Part shown: positions 1 to 9,810 of the stretch, in pieces
How positions within the stretch are numbered: position 1 is the stretch's first letter
How the letters are laid out: every line of letters begins with the position of its first letter
Translations under genes and position numbers: made by a program
NCBI GenBank assembly: GCA_003833075.1
Contig: RIAY01000008.1
Span: 79,211 to 143,210 of the forward strand
DNA: 64,000 nt
Direction: 5' to 3'
Source of the DNA: Muribaculaceae bacterium Isolate-036 (Harlan)
GTDB lineage: Bacteria; Bacteroidota; Bacteroidia; Bacteroidales; Muribaculaceae
The notes under the pieces: generated by a model
Seen by the model: the letters and a program-made list of their open reading frames with translations, nothing else
Database searches by the model: none
Told to the model about the DNA's origin: nothing

Positions 1-741
1 CTCTTTCGGTGTCATGACTATGACATTGGCAAATACATCGAAATCACCCATTATTCCCAGCTGGCGCACAGGGATAACGTTTGGATCAATCACAAACTTT
101 TCTCTGAAAAGCGGTTCACCGTCAGGACGCTCTCCATGACTGCATACCGACAGTATGTCATATTCGAACAACTCTCCGTCTTTATAATATTTGCGACCTC
201 CCATGTAGATTTCCGAATAGAACAGAGTAGCTGTCTTGTCTACGCATATGCGTGTGTCTGAAATAAACCGGGTGTGCCGGCACGGATATATCGGCTCCGG
301 CATAAATTCAAGATAAGCCCCCTCTTCCAGCACAATGTTCTGTATCATGCCGGAATAGTTATATCGCATTTCCGCCAGTTTCGTGGCGGCACCGGTGGAA
401 ATCCATGCAAAGGCGTTTTTTCTAACGGTTATATCCTGCTGATAACGGTCGCCGTCAACATTCGGTCCTCCGGATGAAAGGATGTAAAGGCATGGCATCT
501 GAGGCATCTCCTCGTCAAAATAGAGTTCCTGCTGCGCAATCAAGGGTACCCTGCGGTCAAGATCCCGCAAAATACTTTTACCTTCCGCATCAAGTTCGAA
601 ACCCAGACGCAGATAACCATGCTTGCCGGGAGCGCCCACATACATCTGCTCCGGTTCGCGAAGATAGGGACGCATCTCCCGTGCCGTAGAAAAATCCACC
701 TCCGGCACGGATGATGTCTTGAATTTATCTGTCTTGATCAT
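1..741 (-). CDS. ureD: Urease accessory protein UreD (UreH), C-terminus off the window
   Basis: UreD is the scaffold of the UreD-UreF-UreG complex that delivers nickel to apo-urease in the cytoplasm. The reading frame opens with ATG at 741, two bases after the ureG stop, and stays open through all 247 codons to the window edge, so the C-terminus is missing. The translation carries the family pattern around residues 75-115: a PLIAQQELYFDEE segment, then ILSSGGPNVDGDRY (the GG..GD core of UreD), then TGAATKLAEM. It is the last visible gene of the ureABCEFGD operon. Identity is secure from motif and context; the length cannot be judged. Confidence 0.93.
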   Translation of the reverse strand, partial: MIKTDKFKTSSVPEVDFSTAREMRPYLREPEQMYVGAPGKHGYLRLGFELDAEGKSILRDLDRRVPLIAQQELYFDEEMPQMPCLYILSSGGPNVDGDRYQQDITVRKNAFAWISTGAATKLAEMRYNYSGMIQNIVLEEGAYLEFMPEPIYPCRHTRFISDTRICVDKTATLFYSEIYMGGRKYYKDGELFEYDILSVCSHGERPDGEPLFREKFVIDPNVIPVRQLGIMGDFDVFANVIVMTPKE

Positions 742-743
742 TG

Positions 744-1370
744 TCAATTATCTTTTTTATCGAAAAGAGCCATTTTGAAGATGAGATCGACCAGCTCGTC
801 AATACCCTCCCCTGTCATGCAGTTGGTAAACACAAAGGGTTTTCCCGGACGCATCAGCCTTGAATCATGATCCATAACCTCAAGCGAAGCGTGAACATAT
901 GGCGCAAGATCCGTTTTGTTGATCACAAGTATATCGCTTTGGGAAATGCCGGGACCGTCCTTACGGGGAATCTTGTCGCCTGCGGCAACATCGATCACAT
1001 AAATAAAGAAGTCAACCAATGCCGGACTAAACGTAAGCGTGAGGTTGTCACCTCCTGATTCAATGAGAACAATGTCAGTATCGGGGAAACGCTCTTCCAT
1101 CTCCTCCACAGCCGCTATATTCATGGAAGGATCTTCCCGGACTGCCGTGTGAGGACACGCTCCGGTTTCGACTCCTATAATCTTGTCTTCATGAAGAATG
1201 CCTTTCAAAGTTTTTCTTACGTGCTTGGCATCTTCTGTTGTGACAATATCGTTTGTAATGATCAGCACTTTCTGCCCAAGTTCAAGAAGACGGGGAGTTA
1301 TAGCCTCTATCAAGGCGGTCTTGCCGGATCCTACCGGTCCGCCGATTCCAATTCTACAGGTCTGAGACAT
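744..1370 (-). CDS. ureG: Urease accessory GTPase UreG
   Basis: UreG is the SIMIBI-class GTPase that powers nickel insertion into urease. The 208-residue protein is of normal family length. It has the P-loop GPVGSGKT at residues 11-18, an ESGGDNL motif in the switch region and the guanine-specificity motif NKTDL. The ATG at 1370 places the P-loop at the expected distance from the N-terminus. It lies 77 bp after ureF and 2 bp before ureD, so it is probably co-transcribed with both. Confidence 0.97.
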   Translation of the reverse strand: MSQTCRIGIGGPVGSGKTALIEAITPRLLELGQKVLIITNDIVTTEDAKHVRKTLKGILHEDKIIGVETGACPHTAVREDPSMNIAAVEEMEERFPDTDIVLIESGGDNLTLTFSPALVDFFIYVIDVAAGDKIPRKDGPGISQSDILVINKTDLAPYVHASLEVMDHDSRLMRPGKPFVFTNCMTGEGIDELVDLIFKMALFDKKDN

Positions 1371-1447
1371 AATATAGTTATAGTTTGGTAATTTACAAAT
1401 ATGAAGTTGATAACAATTTATCGGCAGGCATTTGCAATATTCACATT

Positions 1448-2152
1448 CTAATTCATGAACATGCGCATGTTGCCTTTTTCATGCAGTGATGCCAGTATGT
1501 CGAGTTCCGGAAAGAATGCGTTCATATCTTTCAGTTCCATCTGCGATGCCTCATCATAAAGCACACCTACATCTTCCGAGAGATCGAATAGTATTTTCTG
1601 TGTCTCGTAATGCGACACACGCACACATCTCAACGCGGCTGAAAGAACCATGTTTATTACACCGTACTGATGGGCACAGAAAAGAGCCTTTTCATCCAAC
1701 CCTCCCGCTGCATAAGCAATTCCTTGCGCGACAGGAAAAGTTCCCGGCACTTTTTCACATGCAATATCTGCAAGCCAGCGTGTGACAATCGCGTTATCGA
1801 ACAGTTTCGCCATCAGTTCCGCGAATTTCTTTCCCATGCGCCGGAGCATCATACGCGCCTCATCGTTCATTTTGAAAAGAATGAGCATTCTGTCGGCATC
1901 CGCGATCGCTTCGTAATCTCCACGCAGGAAGGCGCGGTGAGCGTGGATGGCTGCCACACCATCGCTGAATGCCGCCTGTCTCGCCTGAGAGGCTGTGAAC
2001 GCACGCAGGGTTTTGGCATCATGCACAATACGTTCGAAAGAGGCAGTCTCCAATCCGTTGGAAAAGGAGAATGTCCCCACCGGAAACGTAGAATCGGTGA
2101 ACTGAAGCAGCCTCGAAAGCGCCGTCATGTCATATTCAGTGTGAGTGTTCAT
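1448..2152 (-). CDS. ureF: Urease accessory protein UreF
   Basis: UreF bridges UreD and UreG in the urease activation complex and acts as a GTPase-regulating factor. The 234-residue all-helical protein starts with the typical [21 protein letters not shown] segment (residues 15-35), matching the UreF pattern in which L..D..FP.G.F..S.GLE is conserved. The ATG at 2152 overlaps the end of ureE by 17 bp, which suggests translational coupling. Its place between ureE and ureG supports the call. Confidence 0.95.
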   Translation of the reverse strand: MNTHTEYDMTALSRLLQFTDSTFPVGTFSFSNGLETASFERIVHDAKTLRAFTASQARQAAFSDGVAAIHAHRAFLRGDYEAIADADRMLILFKMNDEARMMLRRMGKKFAELMAKLFDNAIVTRWLADIACEKVPGTFPVAQGIAYAAGGLDEKALFCAHQYGVINMVLSAALRCVRVSHYETQKILFDLSEDVGVLYDEASQMELKDMNAFFPELDILASLHEKGNMRMFMN

Positions 2153-2759
2153 GTGCTATTCCGTTTTCATCGAAATGAATGTGTGTCGTGGCATGATGAT
2201 GGTGCTCGCCGAGTCCGTGGCTGTCATGTCCCGCGCCGCCGAACAGACGGCGTATCTCATGAGGTGCAAGATATGGGATAATCTCGACTCCTTTCTGAAA
2301 ATCATATGATATGCCTTCAAGATTATGTGTCTCCATCACGCTCAACATAACCTTCTTATCTACAGTAAGCGGAACATATACTTTTGTGCCTTTTACAACG
2401 GCAGGCCAATGCTGGTTGCCGATGGCGTGACCAAGCTCGACCGAACGCCGGATTATGGTTTCGTGATCCTTGTCCGCAAGCGCGCCAAGGTCTATCACAA
2501 GAACAGGACTCAGTTCAATCTTCAGAACAACAGCTTTTTTTGTATCCGGATTAAAATCGATTACATCGCCATCTGCCACCTGCGTGTGACGCTTAAGAGC
2601 AATCGGATATTCCTCGCCACTTGTTCCCTTCCCGAGAAAACGGCTTTTCTGTGCCGTCCATTGGTCAAGGAATATGTAGTCTGTTTCCATATTCTTCAGT
2701 TTCTCTTTCCATTGCTGATCCCGGTTTATGTTACCGAGCACTTCTGTGTATACTTTCAT
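2136..2759 (-). CDS. ureE: Urease nickel metallochaperone UreE with His-rich tail
   Basis: UreE binds nickel and hands it to UreG during urease maturation. This one has 207 residues, longer than many UreE proteins because of an N-terminal extension of about 30 residues. The C-terminal 33 residues contain 11 histidines, including a HHHH run, the classic nickel-storing tail also found in Klebsiella-type UreE. It is the first gene of the accessory block: the 225-bp gap to ureC contains a terminator-like hairpin, so accessory genes may be expressed below the structural genes. Confidence 0.94.
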   Translation of the reverse strand: MKVYTEVLGNINRDQQWKEKLKNMETDYIFLDQWTAQKSRFLGKGTSGEEYPIALKRHTQVADGDVIDFNPDTKKAVVLKIELSPVLVIDLGALADKDHETIIRRSVELGHAIGNQHWPAVVKGTKVYVPLTVDKKVMLSVMETHNLEGISYDFQKGVEIIPYLAPHEIRRLFGGAGHDSHGLGEHHHHATTHIHFDENGIAHEHSH

Positions 2760-2898
2760 AATACGTAACCTTTCAATATAGTTTAAGGTGTTTGCGGGAA
2801 ACGATTGTCTCCCTATATCTTTATAACAAACAAGAGACTCGTTTGCTCACGGATTACAACCGGAAGTTACTTATGCATCAGAAATCATAGTAAAAACA

Positions 2899-2935
2899 AC
2901 GGCGGGCTGCCTTGATAATCATGGCAGTCCGCCGT
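2899..2935 (-). terminator. Intercistronic terminator-like hairpin between ureC and ureE
   Basis: A 13-bp stem (ACGGCGGGCTGCC / GGCAGTCCGCCGT, with one G-U wobble) with an 11-nt loop lies just after the ureC stop. On the minus strand the stem is followed by TTGTTTTTAC, a short U-tract, so it fits a Rho-independent or attenuating terminator. It would separate the structural ureABC message from ureEFGD. No convincing TAnnTTTG promoter was seen between it and ureE, so partial read-through is the simplest model. Confidence 0.65.
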
Positions 2936-2984
2936 CAACTGAGCAGATTTTATTTTTTAACAAGCTCTTATAAAGTCCGATAGA

Positions 2985-4703
2985 TCAGCTGAACCAGTAA
3001 AGCTGTGCGAGAGGAAGCTCTTTTGCCGGCGATACCGTAGCCGGATAACCGTCAACGGTAACTTCAAAAGTCTCCGGATTAACTTCGATATTCGGAGTAG
3101 CGGTGTTTCTGAGCATGGACTCCTTGGTGAGCTGACGAACTCCTGTAACAGGATACACTATACTCTTCAGACCATATTTGTCTTTGATTCCCGCGTCTAC
3201 AGAAGCCTGACTGACAAACGAAATTCTTGAATTGAACAACGCCTCGCCAAACGCACCGTACATCGGACGCATTATCTTAGGCTGCGGAGTTACAAGCGAT
3301 GCGTTTGTATCTCCCATATTCGCCCAGCTTATAAGTCCGCCCTTGATTACAAGCTGCGGTTTCGTACCGAAGAATGCTGGTTCCCACAACACAAGATCCG
3401 CCATCTTTCCTTTCTCTATCGAGCCGAGGACATCCGATATACCGTAGCATATTGCCGGATTAATCGTTATCTTGGCAAGATAGCGCAACACCCTGAAATT
3501 ATCGTTTGAATCGGAATCCTCCGGCAATTTACCTCGGACCTGCTTCATATAGGATGCCATCTGGAAGGTTCTCATGAATGATTCTCCCACACGGCCCATT
3601 GCCTGAGAGTCGGATGATACCATTGAAAGAATGCCGAGATCATGGAACACATTCTCCGCCGCCTGTGTCTCGGGACGAACGCGGCTTTCGGCAAACGCCA
3701 CATCAGACGGTATATTTGGATTAAGATTATGACAGACCATGATCATGTCGAAAAGTTCTGCCTGAGAGTTTATTCCGAAAGGTAACGTAGGATTGGTAGA
3801 AGACGGAAGCACATTCATCAGTGACGCCACTTTCAGAAGGTCAGGAGCGTGACCGCCGCCGGCGCCTTCGGTATGATAGGTGTGGATTGTTCGTCCGTCA
3901 ATAGCCGCGATTGTGTCTTCCACATAACCGGATTCATTCAAGGTGTCGGTGTGGATCGCCACCTGAACATCGTAATTGTCGGCAACCGACATACATGTGC
4001 GTATCGCAGCCGGTGTTGCGCCCCAGTCTTCATGAATCTTGAAACCGCAAGCACCTGCCTCAACCTGATCGTCAAGATTCTCTCTGCAAGAACAGCTTCC
4101 TTTTCCAAGCAGACCTATATTAATGGGGAGTCCGTCGAATGCCTGTAACATTCTTTCGAGGCTCCAGGCTCCGGCTGTGATTGTGGTGCCGTTAGTGCCG
4201 TCTGTAGGACCGACGCCGCCCCCTACAAGAGTAGTGATACCGTTGGAAAGGGCATCGTATGCCTGCTGCGGCGCACACATGTGCACGTGCCCGTCGATGC
4301 CTGCCGCTGTCAGTATCATGTGTTCTCCTGAGATTGCATCAGTCGAAGGACCTGTGACGAGATCCGGAGACACACCTTTCATCACATTAGGATTGCCGGA
4401 TTTTCCGATTCCTGCGATTTTGCCGTCGCGGATTCCGACATCAGCCTTGACCACGCCAAGAACCGGATCCAGAATTGTGACATTCGTGATTACGAGATCC
4501 AGACTGCCTGCCTTGGGTGTGCATTCATTGGCAAGTCCCATGCCATCGCGCAAAGTCTTTCCTCCGCCATATACCGACTCATCGCCATAAACCCTGAGGT
4601 CTTTTTCAATCTCTACATACAGATCCGTATTGCCGAGTCTGATTTTATCGCCCACGGTAGGACCGAAGAGCATATTGTTTTCTTGTCTTGATATAGTAGC
4701 CAT
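2985..4703 (-). CDS. ureC: Urease alpha subunit UreC
   Basis: This is the catalytic subunit of the Ni-dependent amidohydrolase that splits urea to ammonia and carbamate. At 572 residues it has the standard length. Visible active-site elements are the HVH metal-ligand pair in [13 protein letters not shown], the carbamylated lysine in GFKIHEDWG, and the flap with Cys-His in MVCHNLNP followed by [13 protein letters not shown]. The second His of the usual CHHL flap is Asn here, while the flap Cys and catalytic His are kept. The ATG at 4703 lies 6 bp after ureB, so the genes are co-transcribed. Confidence 0.98.
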   Translation of the reverse strand: MATISRQENNMLFGPTVGDKIRLGNTDLYVEIEKDLRVYGDESVYGGGKTLRDGMGLANECTPKAGSLDLVITNVTILDPVLGVVKADVGIRDGKIAGIGKSGNPNVMKGVSPDLVTGPSTDAISGEHMILTAAGIDGHVHMCAPQQAYDALSNGITTLVGGGVGPTDGTNGTTITAGAWSLERMLQAFDGLPINIGLLGKGSCSCRENLDDQVEAGACGFKIHEDWGATPAAIRTCMSVADNYDVQVAIHTDTLNESGYVEDTIAAIDGRTIHTYHTEGAGGGHAPDLLKVASLMNVLPSSTNPTLPFGINSQAELFDMIMVCHNLNPNIPSDVAFAESRVRPETQAAENVFHDLGILSMVSSDSQAMGRVGESFMRTFQMASYMKQVRGKLPEDSDSNDNFRVLRYLAKITINPAICYGISDVLGSIEKGKMADLVLWEPAFFGTKPQLVIKGGLISWANMGDTNASLVTPQPKIMRPMYGAFGEALFNSRISFVSQASVDAGIKDKYGLKSIVYPVTGVRQLTKESMLRNTATPNIEVNPETFEVTVDGYPATVSPAKELPLAQLYWFS

Positions 4704-4709
4704 GACGGA

Positions 4710-5258
4710 TTATTTTTTAGTTGGGTTTTCTGTATATTCAGCTTCTGCCTCCTCTTCGGAAACAGTCTTGTAGCCATATTCGCCAAGACGGCGTATCGCT
4801 TCCGTGCGTTTAGGATAGAAGGTCGGGGTGTCTTCCAGACCTGTATATCCATTGACAAGATCGTCAAATCCGATAACCCTGCGTTTACCGGCATATTCCA
4901 CAACCTCCACTTCTTTCTCCTCTCCGGGTTCGAAACGTATTGCCGTAGTCGCCGGTATATTCAAGTGGCAACCGAAAGCTTTCGGACGGTCAAACTCGAG
5001 ATAACGGTTTGTCTCGAAGAAATGGAAATGGGAACCGACCTGTATCGGACGGTCTCCCGTGTTACGCACCACAAGCTTAACAGTGCGCCTGTCGGCGTTG
5101 TATTCTATCGGGGTGTCGGCAAGTATAACACCGCCGACAGGCACATAATCCTTCGGTGTGAAACCGGGGGTATTGGGATAAGCGATATCCGGTTTTCCGG
5201 AAAAAATACCGTCAGGTTGCGAATATGTCTCCTGAGGTGTGTTTTTATTCTGATCCAT
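4710..5258 (-). CDS. ureB: Urease beta subunit UreB, extended at both ends
   Basis: UreB is the small structural subunit that packs against UreC. The core (about residues 39-145) has the signature [16 protein letters not shown] and [17 protein letters not shown]. The protein is 182 residues long, whereas stand-alone UreB proteins are usually around 100-120. The excess is a polar N-terminal stretch of about 38 residues and an acidic C-terminal tail. Neither extension resembles UreA, which is encoded separately, so this is not a UreAB fusion. It lies 12 bp after ureA. Confidence 0.96.
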   Translation of the reverse strand: MDQNKNTPQETYSQPDGIFSGKPDIAYPNTPGFTPKDYVPVGGVILADTPIEYNADRRTVKLVVRNTGDRPIQVGSHFHFFETNRYLEFDRPKAFGCHLNIPATTAIRFEPGEEKEVEVVEYAGKRRVIGFDDLVNGYTGLEDTPTFYPKRTEAIRRLGEYGYKTVSEEEAEAEYTENPTKK

Positions 5259-5270
5259 AGTATTATATTT

Positions 5271-5573
5271 TTATTTTATAGGATGATGGATGGAAACAAG
5301 CCGCGAACCATCGGTAAACACGGCTTCTACCTGCAGGAGGTCGATCATATCCGCGACTCCCGGCATAACCTGTTCTTTTGTAAGCACCTGAGAGGCTTCG
5401 TGCATTACTTCCTCAACCGTTTTTCCCTCTCTTGCTCCTTCAAGAGCCGCACTGGTGATATAGGCGACTGCCTCGGGATAATTCAGCTTTAGCCCTTTCT
5501 GAAGACGCCGCTCGGCTATAAGTCCTACCATCAGAAGGGTAAGTTTGTCTTGCTCTTTGGGTGTGAAATGCAT
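5271..5573 (-). CDS. ureA: Urease gamma subunit UreA
   Basis: UreA is the 100-residue gamma subunit, of exactly the usual length. It starts [35 protein letters not shown], matching the conserved UreA N-terminus, and contains the [21 protein letters not shown] segment near the C-terminus. It is the first gene of the operon; a promoter is expected in the 325-bp region upstream. Confidence 0.97.
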   Translation of the reverse strand: MHFTPKEQDKLTLLMVGLIAERRLQKGLKLNYPEAVAYITSAALEGAREGKTVEEVMHEASQVLTKEQVMPGVADMIDLLQVEAVFTDGSRLVSIHHPIK

Positions 5574-5898
5574 AGTAATCTAATTTTGAATAAGGTTCTA
5601 AAATAATATGGATAACGGGGTGGCACAAACCGCACCTTCTCCAGTTTCTTATTAAAAAACAATATCCGCAAGGTTAATGTTTATACACACGTTACTCAAG
5701 ACCCTATTTATAATCGTTACGGATTAGACAGACGCCTCTTTTCAGAAAGAGCCACACGACGATATATATATATGCAAGAATCACAAGCGTTATTAAAACC
5801 GGACATCTACCACTCACGTCACGCCGACCTCAGCTGATATCCCCGGAGGATGCCCGAATGCAATGTAAAAAGGCTACAATTGCCATCATAAGATGAAC
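5574..5898. other. Intergenic region upstream of the urease operon
   Basis: No coding sequence or RNA gene was recognised in these 325 bases. On the minus strand, CTTG (5700-5697), a 20-bp spacer and TAACCTTG (5676-5669) loosely match the Bacteroidetes -33/-7 promoter (TTTG / TAnnTTTG), about 95 bp before ureA. There is also a short TA repeat near 5764-5774. Nothing resembling a riboswitch was seen. The promoter call is weak because each box deviates from consensus. Confidence 0.3.
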
Positions 5899-6123
5899 TT
5901 ACCTGCCTACTTTTTGCCTATGTCTCCGCGCTCCGGAAATAAATTCATGAAAGACACTGCGTTTTGATATGACCTCTTCCTTGCTGTCGACTTCTTCTTT
6001 CAATTTTGCGATATCTGTGCCATCAGTATCAAACTGTCCTGATGAAAAGTGCCCTATGCCAAGGAGCAACATCACCATCGCGAACATAAGAATTACAACC
6101 AGTATTATCTTTAATATTGCCAT
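5899..6123 (-). CDS. Small single-pass membrane protein, function unknown
   Basis: The 74-residue protein has one hydrophobic segment at residues 3-25 (ILKIILVVILMFAMVMLLLG), followed by a charged tail with a short E/K-rich stretch that could form a helix, and a basic C-terminus. It lies between hemW and the urease operon, in the same direction as hemW. A 15-bp inverted repeat ends about 6 bases before its ATG. The family is not recognised; it is called a gene because of its clean start, membrane segment and lack of a competing ORF. Confidence 0.6.
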   Translation of the reverse strand: MAILKIILVVILMFAMVMLLLGIGHFSSGQFDTDGTDIAKLKEEVDSKEEVISKRSVFHEFISGARRHRQKVGR

Positions 6124-6129
6124 TGATAT

Positions 6130-6169
6130 TCAACTTATACAGATACTTCTTTGCATCTGTATAAGTTGA
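6130..6169. repeat. Perfect 15-bp inverted repeat upstream of the small membrane protein
   Basis: Arms at 6130-6144 and 6155-6169 (CAACTTATACAGAT and its complement, plus one outer T-A pair) enclose a 10-base loop. On the minus strand the right arm ends six bases before the ATG at 6123, and the loop (GCAAAGAAGT) holds the only purine-rich stretch near the start. It could be an RNA hairpin that controls translation, a protein-binding palindrome, or a weak terminator for hemW, although no U-tract follows. Confidence 0.7.
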
Positions 6170-6222
6170 TAACAATAGATGACTCGTTTTTGCTCACTGC
6201 AACATCGACATTTCTATTGGCT

Positions 6223-7383
6223 TCAGAACAGATCCACGATTATATCGTCAGAGAGCATTACACCTTTATCCGTAAGGCTCAGCCGGTTGTAATCAAGTTT
6301 CAGATAACCTTTTCCAAGCATGGATGCCGCCTTGTCAAGCAACTCCACACGCGCTTCTTTCCCAAAATCATTCTCAAAACGAACGATATCGATTCCCTTT
6401 GCTGTGCGCAAACCTGTCATGATCCGTTCTTCTGTGATTTCCTTGTCCGACAGCATTTCCTCCTCATGACATTTCTCACCATTCTCTACGGCAAGCATGT
6501 ATGCGCGAATGTCACTTATATTCCATCTGCGGCACCTTCGTCCGTCGAAACTGTGCGCCGACGGACCGACACCTACATACGGCACACCCTCCCAATACGC
6601 GGAATTGTGCCTTGATTCAAAACCGGGCAAAGCATAGTTTGATATCTCATATCTCATATATCCGGCTTTGCGCAGATGTTCGTTGACCATTTCAAACATG
6701 GCAACACTGAGATTCTCGTCAGTCTCCTTTATACGTCCCAGGTCTCGAAGTCTGGTAAGCGCGGTGCGTTCCTCATACATGAGAGAATAGGCGGATATAT
6801 GCTCCGGATGCAATTCCGTAAATACGTCAAGCGTTGATGAAAGAGATTCAAGCGTCTGACCCGGCAGCCCGAACATAAGGTCAAGACTGAGATTCCCGAA
6901 ACGTTGCCTGAGAATACCATATGCTTCCATCACTTTCTTAGCGTCATGCCTCCGCCCTATTGACCTCAGTTCCTTGTCATTCATGCTCTGAACGCCCATG
7001 CTGACACGGTTTATGCCTGCGTCAAGCCAGACATCGGCATTGCCGGCAGTCACATCGTCCGGATTCACTTCAAGTGTCACCTCAGTCAAACGGACATCAC
7101 CACTGCCTGCAGACATAATTATACGCCTTGCCTCAGAAACCAGAAACCGCAACAATCCGACCGGCATCAGCGACGGGGTTCCACCTCCTATATATAAAGA
7201 GACTTCGCGCATTGCAGAAAGCCCGCATGAACGGAGTTCCAGTTCTGCGACAAGAGTCTTGACATAACGCTCCCAATCAAAACCGGAATGGCAGACCTCA
7301 CTGTAAAAATCACAATAAATACATTTGCTGCGGCAGACCGCCACATGTATATATACCCCTCCCCTGTTTACACAATCACACAT
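6223..7383 (-). CDS. hemW: Radical SAM heme chaperone HemW-like protein
   Basis: HemW proteins are homologues of the oxygen-independent coproporphyrinogen oxidase and are thought to deliver heme. The radical SAM cluster motif CxxxCxxC is visible near the N-terminus in VYIHVAVCRSKCIYCDFYS, followed by YIGGGTPSLM and EVNPDD, all typical of the HemN/HemW family. The protein has 386 residues from the ATG at 7383; a GTG at 7401 would add six residues. True HemN has a longer N-terminus, so the HemW subgroup is more likely. Downstream lies a small membrane-protein gene. Confidence 0.88.
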   Translation of the reverse strand: MCDCVNRGGVYIHVAVCRSKCIYCDFYSEVCHSGFDWERYVKTLVAELELRSCGLSAMREVSLYIGGGTPSLMPVGLLRFLVSEARRIIMSAGSGDVRLTEVTLEVNPDDVTAGNADVWLDAGINRVSMGVQSMNDKELRSIGRRHDAKKVMEAYGILRQRFGNLSLDLMFGLPGQTLESLSSTLDVFTELHPEHISAYSLMYEERTALTRLRDLGRIKETDENLSVAMFEMVNEHLRKAGYMRYEISNYALPGFESRHNSAYWEGVPYVGVGPSAHSFDGRRCRRWNISDIRAYMLAVENGEKCHEEEMLSDKEITEERIMTGLRTAKGIDIVRFENDFGKEARVELLDKAASMLGKGYLKLDYNRLSLTDKGVMLSDDIIVDLF

Positions 7384-7613
7384 GACACAACCAATTGACA
7401 CACTCTGAGAAACTATTTTATTTCAGAAGCTCTCCAGGCTTCTGAAATCACCCGCAAAGTTAATAATGTTTTATGGAAATATGTTACACAACATTCTAAT
7501 TTCTTCTACATTTTCCACATTTTTTATTAAATTGCGCTCGCTTTTGCAACACAAGGCAATCCTCTACCCTCATAAACGAATGAAATTCTTGTAACAATTA
7601 AAATCTTGTACCA

Positions 7614-9770
7614 ATGAAGATTTATAAAACCAACGAAATCAAAAACATCGCCCTTCTCGGATCAAAGGGCGCCGGTAAAACCACACTCGCTGAATCCATG
7701 ATCTTCGAGTGTGGAGTTATAAAACGTCGCGGCACAATTGAAGCGAAAAACACAGTGTCCGATTATTTCCCCGTTGAGAAAGAATATGGATATTCCGTAT
7801 TCTCAACTGTATTCAATGCTGAATTCAACGGTAAGAAACTTAATATCATCGATTGCCCCGGTGCCGATGATTTCGTAGGTAACGCATACACGGCTCTTGG
7901 AGTCTGCGACATGGGTCTTATCCTTGTAGATGCGCAGTATGGCGTTGAAGTTGGAACGGAAAACATTTTCCGCACCACGGCAAAACTCAAGAAGCCGGTT
8001 ATTTTCGGTCTTAACCAGATGGATGGTGAAAAAGCCGATTTCGAAAACGTCATGGAGCAGATGCGCGAACACTTCGGTCCTCGTGTGGTTCAGATACAAT
8101 ATCCCCTGGAATCCGGACCGAATTTCCATTCGATGATCGATGTGCTTCTGATGAAGAAATACGAATGGGGACCAGAAGGAGGCACTCCTGTAATCTCCGA
8201 GATTCCTGAAGACCAGCTTGAAAAAGCCCGCGAACTTAATCAGAAACTCGTTGAGGCGGCTGCTGAAAACGATGAGACCCTGATGGAAAAATTCTTCGAA
8301 CAGGGCAGCCTTACTGAAGATGAGATGCGCGAAGGAATCCGCAAAGGACTCATCGACCGCTCCATATACCCCGTAGTCGTTCTCAGTGCAGCCAAAGATA
8401 TGGGCGTCCGCCGTCTAATGGAATTCCTTGGAAACGTATGCCCATTTGTCAGCGACATGCCTGCGCCTGAGACTGTTGCCGGAGAAGAAGTAAAACCCGA
8501 TGCGGAGGGTCCGCTGTCCGTGTTCTTCTTCAAGACTTCCGTAGAGCCGCACATCGGCGAAGTATCATATTTCAAGGTTATGAGCGGAACTCTCAAGGCA
8601 GGAGAAGACCTTGAGAACGTCTCTCGTGGCGGCAAAGAGCGTCTCGCTCAGATTTTTACCGTTTGCGGTCAGCTCCGTAACCCGATAGAGACCCTTGAAG
8701 CAGGTGATATCGGTGCCGCAGTCAAACTGAAAGACGTTCGCACAGGAAACACGCTTGATGCGAAGGGTTGTGACTATCAGTTTAATTTCATTAAATATCC
8801 CCAGCCTAAATACACACGTGCTATACGTCCTGTCACCGAAAGCGATGCCGAGAAGCTCGCCGGAATACTGACACGCATGCATGAAGAAGATCCCACATGG
8901 ATTGTGGAGCAGAGCAAAGAATTGAAACAGACTCTTGTAAAAGGACAGGGAGAATTCCATCTGCGCACTCTCAAATGGCGTATCGAAAACAACGAGAAAC
9001 TCCCCATCGAGTTTATCGACCAAAAGATACCCTATCGCGAGACTATCACAAAAGCTGCCCGTGCCGACTATCGTCATAAAAAACAGTCAGGAGGTTCCGG
9101 ACAGTTCGGTGAAGTTCATCTCATAATCGAGCCTTATACTGAGGATATGCCAGAACCCGACACATATAAATTCGGAAATCAGGAGTTCAAACTCAATGTC
9201 CGCGACAAACAGGAGATTCCATTGGAATGGGGCGGCAAGCTTGTTGTATACAACTGCATTGTCGGCGGAGCGATCGATGCCCGTTTCATTCCTGCCATTG
9301 TAAAGGGTCTGATGGACCGTATGGAACAGGGACCCCTCACCGGATCCTATGCGCGAGACGTGCGCGTAATGATATACGATGGCAAGATGCACCCGGTAGA
9401 CTCCAATGAAATCTCATTCCGTCTTGCTGGTCGGAACGCATTCTCTCAGGCGTTCAAAGCCGCCAATCCGAAGATTCTCGAACCGGTATACGATGTCGAG
9501 GTTCTTACACCTGGCGACACAATGGGCGATGTGATGAGCGACCTTCAGGGACGCCGCGCTCTGATCATGGGAATGGCATCTGAAAATGGAATTGAGAAAC
9601 TGTCTGCGAAAGTTCCTCTTAAAGAGATGGCATCCTACTCAACATCTCTGAGTTCAATCACCGGAGGTCGCAGCTCATTCACCATGGAGTTCTCAAGCTA
9701 TGAACTCGTTCCATCCGATGTCCAGGAGAAACTTCTCAAGGAATATGCGGAGACTCAGACCGAAGATTAA
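7614..9770 (+). CDS. fusA2: EF-G paralogue (EF-G2/FusA2-like) with altered GTPase motifs
   Basis: The 718-residue protein has the full five-domain EF-G layout: a G domain (1-290), domain II, domain III, domain IV with HKKQSGGSGQFGEVH (around 488) and domain V with LEPVYDVEVLTPGDTMGDVMSDL. The P-loop GSKGAGKTT is intact. The switch II motif, DTPGHVDF in canonical EF-G, is DCPGADDF, so the catalytic histidine is Ala. The NKMD motif is NQMD, and switch I lacks RGIT. Bacteroides EF-G2 is a known paralogue that supports translation without GTPase activity and is needed for gut colonisation; this gene is probably its orthologue. Stand-alone gene with a hairpin after it. Confidence 0.88.
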   Translation: MKIYKTNEIKNIALLGSKGAGKTTLAESMIFECGVIKRRGTIEAKNTVSDYFPVEKEYGYSVFSTVFNAEFNGKKLNIIDCPGADDFVGNAYTALGVCDMGLILVDAQYGVEVGTENIFRTTAKLKKPVIFGLNQMDGEKADFENVMEQMREHFGPRVVQIQYPLESGPNFHSMIDVLLMKKYEWGPEGGTPVISEIPEDQLEKARELNQKLVEAAAENDETLMEKFFEQGSLTEDEMREGIRKGLIDRSIYPVVVLSAAKDMGVRRLMEFLGNVCPFVSDMPAPETVAGEEVKPDAEGPLSVFFFKTSVEPHIGEVSYFKVMSGTLKAGEDLENVSRGGKERLAQIFTVCGQLRNPIETLEAGDIGAAVKLKDVRTGNTLDAKGCDYQFNFIKYPQPKYTRAIRPVTESDAEKLAGILTRMHEEDPTWIVEQSKELKQTLVKGQGEFHLRTLKWRIENNEKLPIEFIDQKIPYRETITKAARADYRHKKQSGGSGQFGEVHLIIEPYTEDMPEPDTYKFGNQEFKLNVRDKQEIPLEWGGKLVVYNCIVGGAIDARFIPAIVKGLMDRMEQGPLTGSYARDVRVMIYDGKMHPVDSNEISFRLAGRNAFSQAFKAANPKILEPVYDVEVLTPGDTMGDVMSDLQGRRALIMGMASENGIEKLSAKVPLKEMASYSTSLSSITGGRSSFTMEFSSYELVPSDVQEKLLKEYAETQTED

Positions 9771-9810
9771 AGAAAAGAATGACAATAATAACCTATCAGA
9801 CGATTTTCAA

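Noticed and set aside
1404..1417. AAGTTGATAACAAT shared with 6163-6176
   Set aside because: A 14-base A/T-rich match at two places, both near minus-strand genes; too short and not supported by further copies.
1670..2281. 203-aa plus-strand ORF over ureF/ureE
   Set aside because: Shadow of ureF/ureE; His- and Arg-rich composition from antisense reading.
5760..5774. TA-repeat run upstream of ureA
   Set aside because: Short low-complexity stretch; no evidence that it varies or regulates.
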